This document shows, in pieces, positions 59,616 through 64,000 of a stretch of 64,000 nt of DNA. The notes under the pieces were generated by a model. That model saw only the letters and a program-made list of their open reading frames with translations, was not told where the DNA came from and made no database searches. This DNA is from Pholis gunnellus (taxonomy: Eukaryota > Chordata > Actinopteri > Perciformes > Pholidae): NCBI GenBank assembly GCA_910591455.2, contig OU342824.1, positions 1,459,001 through 1,523,000 on the forward strand. Reading direction: 5' to 3'. Position 1 is the first letter of the stretch, and each line of letters starts with the position of its first letter. The translations under genes were made by a program, and so were the position numbers.

Positions 59616-59712
59616 TTAAATAGCCTCCCGGTGAGTTAAATCGTTGATGCCAAAGAGATCCCTGATGTCCTGCATTTCCAGCAGCAACTCTGCTTCCTCC
59701 TGGATACACACA
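59616..59712 (-). CDS. Candidate terminal exon of an unknown host gene
   Basis: On the minus strand a splice-acceptor-like stretch (branch-like attaattaac, then tgctctctcggcag ending at 59713) precedes an open frame. It reads VCIQEEAELLLEMQDIRDLF, then GINDLTHREAI and a stop at 59616-59618. A second acceptor (tatccag) would start the exon at 59699. The peptide is acidic, amphipathic and leucine-rich, unlike the chance frames around it, and no repeat covers the region. A minus-strand aataaa lies downstream. I do not recognise the protein, and 32 codons is short, so chance remains quite possible. Confidence 0.28.
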
Positions 59713-59714
59713 CT

Positions 59715-60080
59715 GCCGAGAGAGCATCCGTTAATTAATATGGCTGGGTATTAAAGTTTTCAAACAATAAAAAAGGACACAAAGGGGGATTTAAGGAGCG
59801 AGTGTTTGCAGGGAGGACAAATTAATGAAAACGCCAGCCTCTCAAGGATAGAAATTCAATTTATAATGTGTCTCTATCAAGCTGCTGTGGCACTGTAACT
59901 TTTCCCCACTGCACCTCTTTGTTTGTCACGTTTGTTTGACCACTGAGGATAACAGAGGGGGAGACTTAACGGACGGCTCCCTGAAAAGAGAAAGAGAAAA
60001 CTTCACAAGTAGATGGAGACGGCATCGTTTAATTGTTCAGATGCCATGAGACAAATTTGTGGCTAATTATTTTTTATCTG
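59715..60080. promoter_or_regulatory. Candidate conserved non-coding block
   Basis: Repeat-free sequence with clustered taattaa, caattta, aattaatg words (tccgttaattaatatggctg, aggacaaattaatgaaaacg, gaaattcaatttataatgtg). It would be intronic if the candidate exon at 59616-59712 is real. Function is inferred from motif density only. Confidence 0.18.
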
Positions 60081-62959
60081 AAGGGTCACTCGCTACATTT
60101 AACTGCAACAGTGGCACACAAAAGCACTGAACACTTCAACGCAGGAAAAGTTTTCACGGTATGTTATTTCTTAGAATTTCATACTACTACTGATTCCTGA
60201 CTTCCACCAACTGTCGGCAGAAAATGATTTTCTCATGAATAAGTCTTAACAAATAGAGATTTTAGAATATAGAGAGCTGAAGTGAAAAACAGAATCTCTG
60301 AATTCAGTAGAGGAAGAACAGCGGATTCTGAATCAGAGAGGCCGTGGTTACACTTTTATCTTCAGTGTAACTTTTGTGATCAGATGAGCCTGATTTGAAC
60401 TCAGTTGTGTCTGCATGTGTGCGTCCACACTTGCCGCTTCAGTGTGACCTGCCTGATCGCTGGTGATCAGATATATTTTGTGGTCAATGGAGAAGCAGTA
60501 ATGTGGTGGCTAAACACATCTCATTTCCTATCAATTCTCCGTTATTTCTGCTCCTCCTCCCTGCAGTATTAGAAAACTTGTTTAGATGAAGAATAGCTGC
60601 TAATAAGGTTTTGCTAATTCGGTGAAAAACACATTCTGTTTCCTATAAATTCTTCACAATAATACTCCCCCCTCCAGTTTAGCTGCTTGCTCTTCCTCCC
60701 TGCAGTAATCTGAGACTTGTTTTTATTGGAGGATTCAGAAACGATGCCTTTTAGCAAGCCATCAGTACTTCCATAAAGTTGTGATGTCACAACGATGTAG
60801 TCAGCAGTCTAGGCAGCCACTTCATTCAGCTGACACACACAGTGTGCATCAGGTCAGAAAAGAACAGTTTGTGTCACTATAAAAGGTAATGACACACAGC
60901 TGGTTTCCTTATTTAGTTTGGAGGACTTTTTACCCAGATGGGACATCTGGGTAAAAGTTTAAATTTGCATGTTTGATGTTCCTCCCATATTTATATAAAG
61001 AAGAGTACATGTTATAACTATTCTAGTATTATTTAATGGAAAGGTTCTAGTGACCTCTGTTATCTGTGTACATAACCCAACCAATCTCACTCCTGGCACA
61101 GCCGTGTGTGATGATATGGGCATCATCTCTGTCCTCGCTGCAATGTGCCAGACTGCACGCTGGGTAATTAAAGGGACTTTGTGACACGGCAGCATGGTGG
61201 TGGAGATGTAAGAGAGTGGGGATTGTAGGGGCTGTTGAAGGGGCTGTGTGTTTTCATTAAAGAGCAGGAAGCTGCCTGACACAGGCCATTACTTTGTTTT
61301 TGTGCTGGCTGGGAATGGATGGCGGCGCACTGCCTGTGTGTTACTGCAGAACTGAGAACATGCACAGTGTGTTGATACTGTATGCGTGTGCCAATGCATG
61401 CTGTAGCTGTACCAAAGGAAGCAATTGAGTGTATGTATTCTATTTAACAGTGTGTATATGTGGAAAGTGGTGTGGTTACTCCTTTCTCCTTTCCATTTTC
61501 TTTTAAATTCTCCCTCCTCATTCCTCCTTACCTCCTTCTCCTCCCATTGTCACCTTCACCCGTTGTGCCATTCATCTCTCCCACCAGGCTAATTGTGCAG
61601 AAACGTTGTTTGGAAGAGGGGGGTAGATGGAGAAAGAAAGAAACTACAGTACTGGAAACTGGTCGAAGCCAGGGGAAGGGTATGGGACGGTATAGTTTGG
61701 CTGCAACCGCTTCAGAGGGAGATGCAAGGAGGGAGTTTTTTTGTTCACTATGTTTCATGGGTTAGAAGACTAACATCTATCAAATAGATGTACAGAGAGA
61801 GAGGAGGCCGGTCAGGTATCTGTAGATTTTAGAAAGCCAAAAGGAAGACTTTATGAGATCTTTAACTGTAAATTCATATCAATTCAAATATAAAAGATGT
61901 TGAAGCCCTGTTAACGTTATTAAGGTTTAGGACTTTACTTGACTTCAAATGCACTGTGGATAGCAACGTATTATCTTTGAAGATAAAGACAACATATTAT
62001 ACTGAAAGTAAAATTCCTCTCAATAAGTTCTCAAAACGTTATTCAGATAAAACTTCTCCCCCAAATGAAGCTACATGGGAACACTGATCGCAATGCTGCA
62101 CCTTACACTGACTCTTTTTCAGTCCGGTGAGAGTTCTAAGCAGCAGAGCTGTCCTGTGGTCTTGGCTATGCATGTTTTTCTCTCGTATAGCAGCCTGGAG
62201 AGTGATTTATCACAAAACCACAGGGTCCTGGCTGGGGGAATGGGGTTATATTTCATACAGGCATTCTGTAGGGCAAAACTATTGTTCTGGTGGTGCAGGG
62301 CCCCTTAAAAAAAGATTGCTATTTTTTTTTTCTTTGCTTGTGTGTGTGTGTGTTTGTAACAGACACACCATGTGCAATGGTGTGTCTGCATATGTTTGTG
62401 TTTATCTACTTCAGCATGTATCTGTTTTGTGTATATGTGCAACACAGACATAGGCCTGTACACAAACACACATAATGTAATGTATTTACTGTTACCCAGC
62501 CGCTCCCCCTCAATGACCTTCTGGAGAAAGTCATTCAAAAAATAATAATAAATGATAAAAGAGACCAGATGAAACAAACCAGTTGAAAATGTTTCAAATG
62601 TTTGTAACTAAACTAAGACAAAATCATGGTGGAAAGAAAACAAATGAACCAAATGTTCCAAATGTAATGAATAATATGTATTTGTTTTAAAAGGAAAGCA
62701 TATCTTGAGATCAATTTATTGCCATAAATACATGTCAAATGTGATACGAATGAATAACCATATAGACTCTTTCATTTCTTTAAAAGGTCCAACAAACGAA
62801 CAGGTCCGGACAGAGCACATTCATTTTAAACCCGAGGTAGTAAACTTCCAGTTTGGAGTCAGTGTTCTATTGTCCTGCAGGTCTGCTTGATAGCATACGT
62901 TTCACAGTAAATCTGCATGTACACCTCTTTCACCATCTTGTTTACTACTGCCTGACGGC
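60081..62959. other. Unique DNA, no gene seen
   Basis: Short (GT)n near 62340, pyrimidine-rich stretch at 61480-61590, purine-rich stretch at 61615-61680. The overlapping frames at 60959-61765 and 62075-62577 show no domain. Confidence 0.5.
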
Positions 62960-63330
62960 CTCCCAAAGTTTTCCTCCGCTGGCATTATGATGCAGCTCAC
63001 ATCCAATTGTATACTAGTGCTGGCCCAGAAGGAACTTCCCACCTCCACGCCACGCTTAGACCTTGTACTCTGGTGCAACACGGTACCGACTTGGCCGCTA
63101 AAGCAGAACAGAAGGGGGGGTCCCAAAATGCAGACACAGAGACGGGCAGATTCAGTGATGATATTTTATTGGCAGGACCAGCAGGCAAACACTGGTAACA
63201 AAACGCTCCAAACAGCAACGATGCATCATAGACGACCTGACAAAACTCTTTGGGCCTGTTTCACTACCATGTGGACTTACACAATAAGTGCACATGCAAA
63301 ATTACCGTCAGATTCATGACATCTGGGCAC
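62960..63330. repeat. Interspersed repeat fragment
   Basis: tcccaaaatgcagacacagag followed by gatgatattttattggcagg resembles the repeat at 34146-34435 (acccagttgcagag ... aaatgatttattag). Flanks such as acttcccacctccacgccac may belong to it. Boundaries unknown. Confidence 0.4.
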
Positions 63331-64000
63331 CGGCCACATTTGTTCTCCCCACGTTGCATATGTTAGTGAGTCTGAATAATTCTAAATTGACAGGCTAACT
63401 GTCACGCACCCATTTCTCTATATATTGAAAAATATTTGCCCTTCCAAATTCCAGTGGTGGCTGCGTGTGATCCAATCATTTACAATAACGCCAGAGCAAT
63501 TGTTAAGTCCAAGAGTCAACCTTTGTTCAACAGAGATAGGTGTAATCATTTCTAAAATCCACAACATGTTTTTATTTAACAAAATATTCTGCTTCAATCC
63601 ATATTTGTTTGCATTAAGCCCTCCTGCTGAAACACTCTTGTATTCACTGGTCATTCTAGCAGCAAATCTAACAGCACCATTTATTACATTTAGTTGACCA
63701 CAATAGCATCAAATCAATGTATTTGTGTGTGTGATGGCATCATATGACAACAGAAGTGAGACTTCATTTGAAAACTCCAATAGAAGCTAAACAAACCATA
63801 TATTGTTATCGTGACAATAATTGATGTGGATGAAAGGGCGTCAATTTCATAGTTATTGAATACATTTGGCGAGTCCATTAGTAACCAACAGTATTCAATA
63901 TTGTTGTTTATTAAAGCATATTTAACTGAATGCGATTTTATTTTGAGATGCATTTATTTAAACTATGTTGGTTTTATTTGAACAGCTGGCCAGGCATTCA
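63331..64000. other. Unique AT-rich DNA
   Basis: The frame at 63425-63697 (plus) is hydrophobic and AT-driven. Nothing recognised. Confidence 0.5.

Noticed and set aside
1..64000. CRISPR arrays, operons, phage or plasmid functions
   Set aside because: The sequence is clearly vertebrate nuclear DNA; the tandem repeats are microsatellites and minisatellites without spacer structure.

Overview
This window looks like nuclear DNA of a teleost (ray-finned, probably percomorph-type) fish. It has long (GT)n/(AC)n microsatellites and a dense layer of DNA-transposon relics, mostly hAT. Several non-LTR retrotransposon fragments are of kinds I recognise from fish genomes (L1-clade, L2/Rex-like, RTE-like). 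I see no operons, no ribosome binding sites and no dense coding. Most short open frames are chance frames in AT-rich or repeat DNA. I recognise no intact host gene, so the window is best read as intergenic or large-intron sequence.

Layout. 1-9 kb: unique DNA with two non-autonomous hAT elements; the one at 1245-2038 has a perfect 8-bp target duplication and sits inside an older dispersed repeat. 9-20 kb: mostly unique DNA with several diverged copies of one dispersed family ('family F'), a hAT-like relic at 17.8-18.5 kb and a possible regulatory block near 14.0 kb. 20.8-22.7 kb: a nested structure of two near-identical 450-bp units, one bounded by inverted repeats and split by a 692-bp TG...CA insertion that looks like a solo LTR. 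22.9-23.5, 44.9-45.4 and 48.5-48.7 kb: three copies of one MITE-like, possibly Harbinger-type family. 24.1-28.7 kb: an unusual block with a serine/arginine-rich broken reading frame, a long direct repeat, two minisatellites and a poly(A) signal, which I interpret cautiously as an unidentified retroelement relic.

30.4-32.6 kb: a 5'-truncated, frameshifted L1-clade element with a perfect 13-bp target duplication. 32.7-42.2 kb: LINE 3' ends, another hAT element (39922-40410) and unique DNA. 45.6-46.8 kb: an internally deleted hAT element that keeps the C-terminal dimerisation region of its transposase. 49.7-52.9 kb: two degenerate reverse-transcriptase fragments and a hAT element (51236-52482) nested in another repeat. 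53-55 kb: very long GT tracts. 55.9-59.0 kb: further TE fragments, including a LINE C-terminus on the minus strand and a hAT transposase N-terminus. 59.3-59.7 kb (minus): a weak candidate for a terminal exon of a host gene. The remainder is unique DNA without recognised genes.

The transposon pieces do not form a working pathway: every transposase or reverse transcriptase seen is broken. What the window does offer is a readable insertion history (nested elements with target-site duplications and one internal empty-site control) and a few non-repeat stretches that could be regulatory or exonic.
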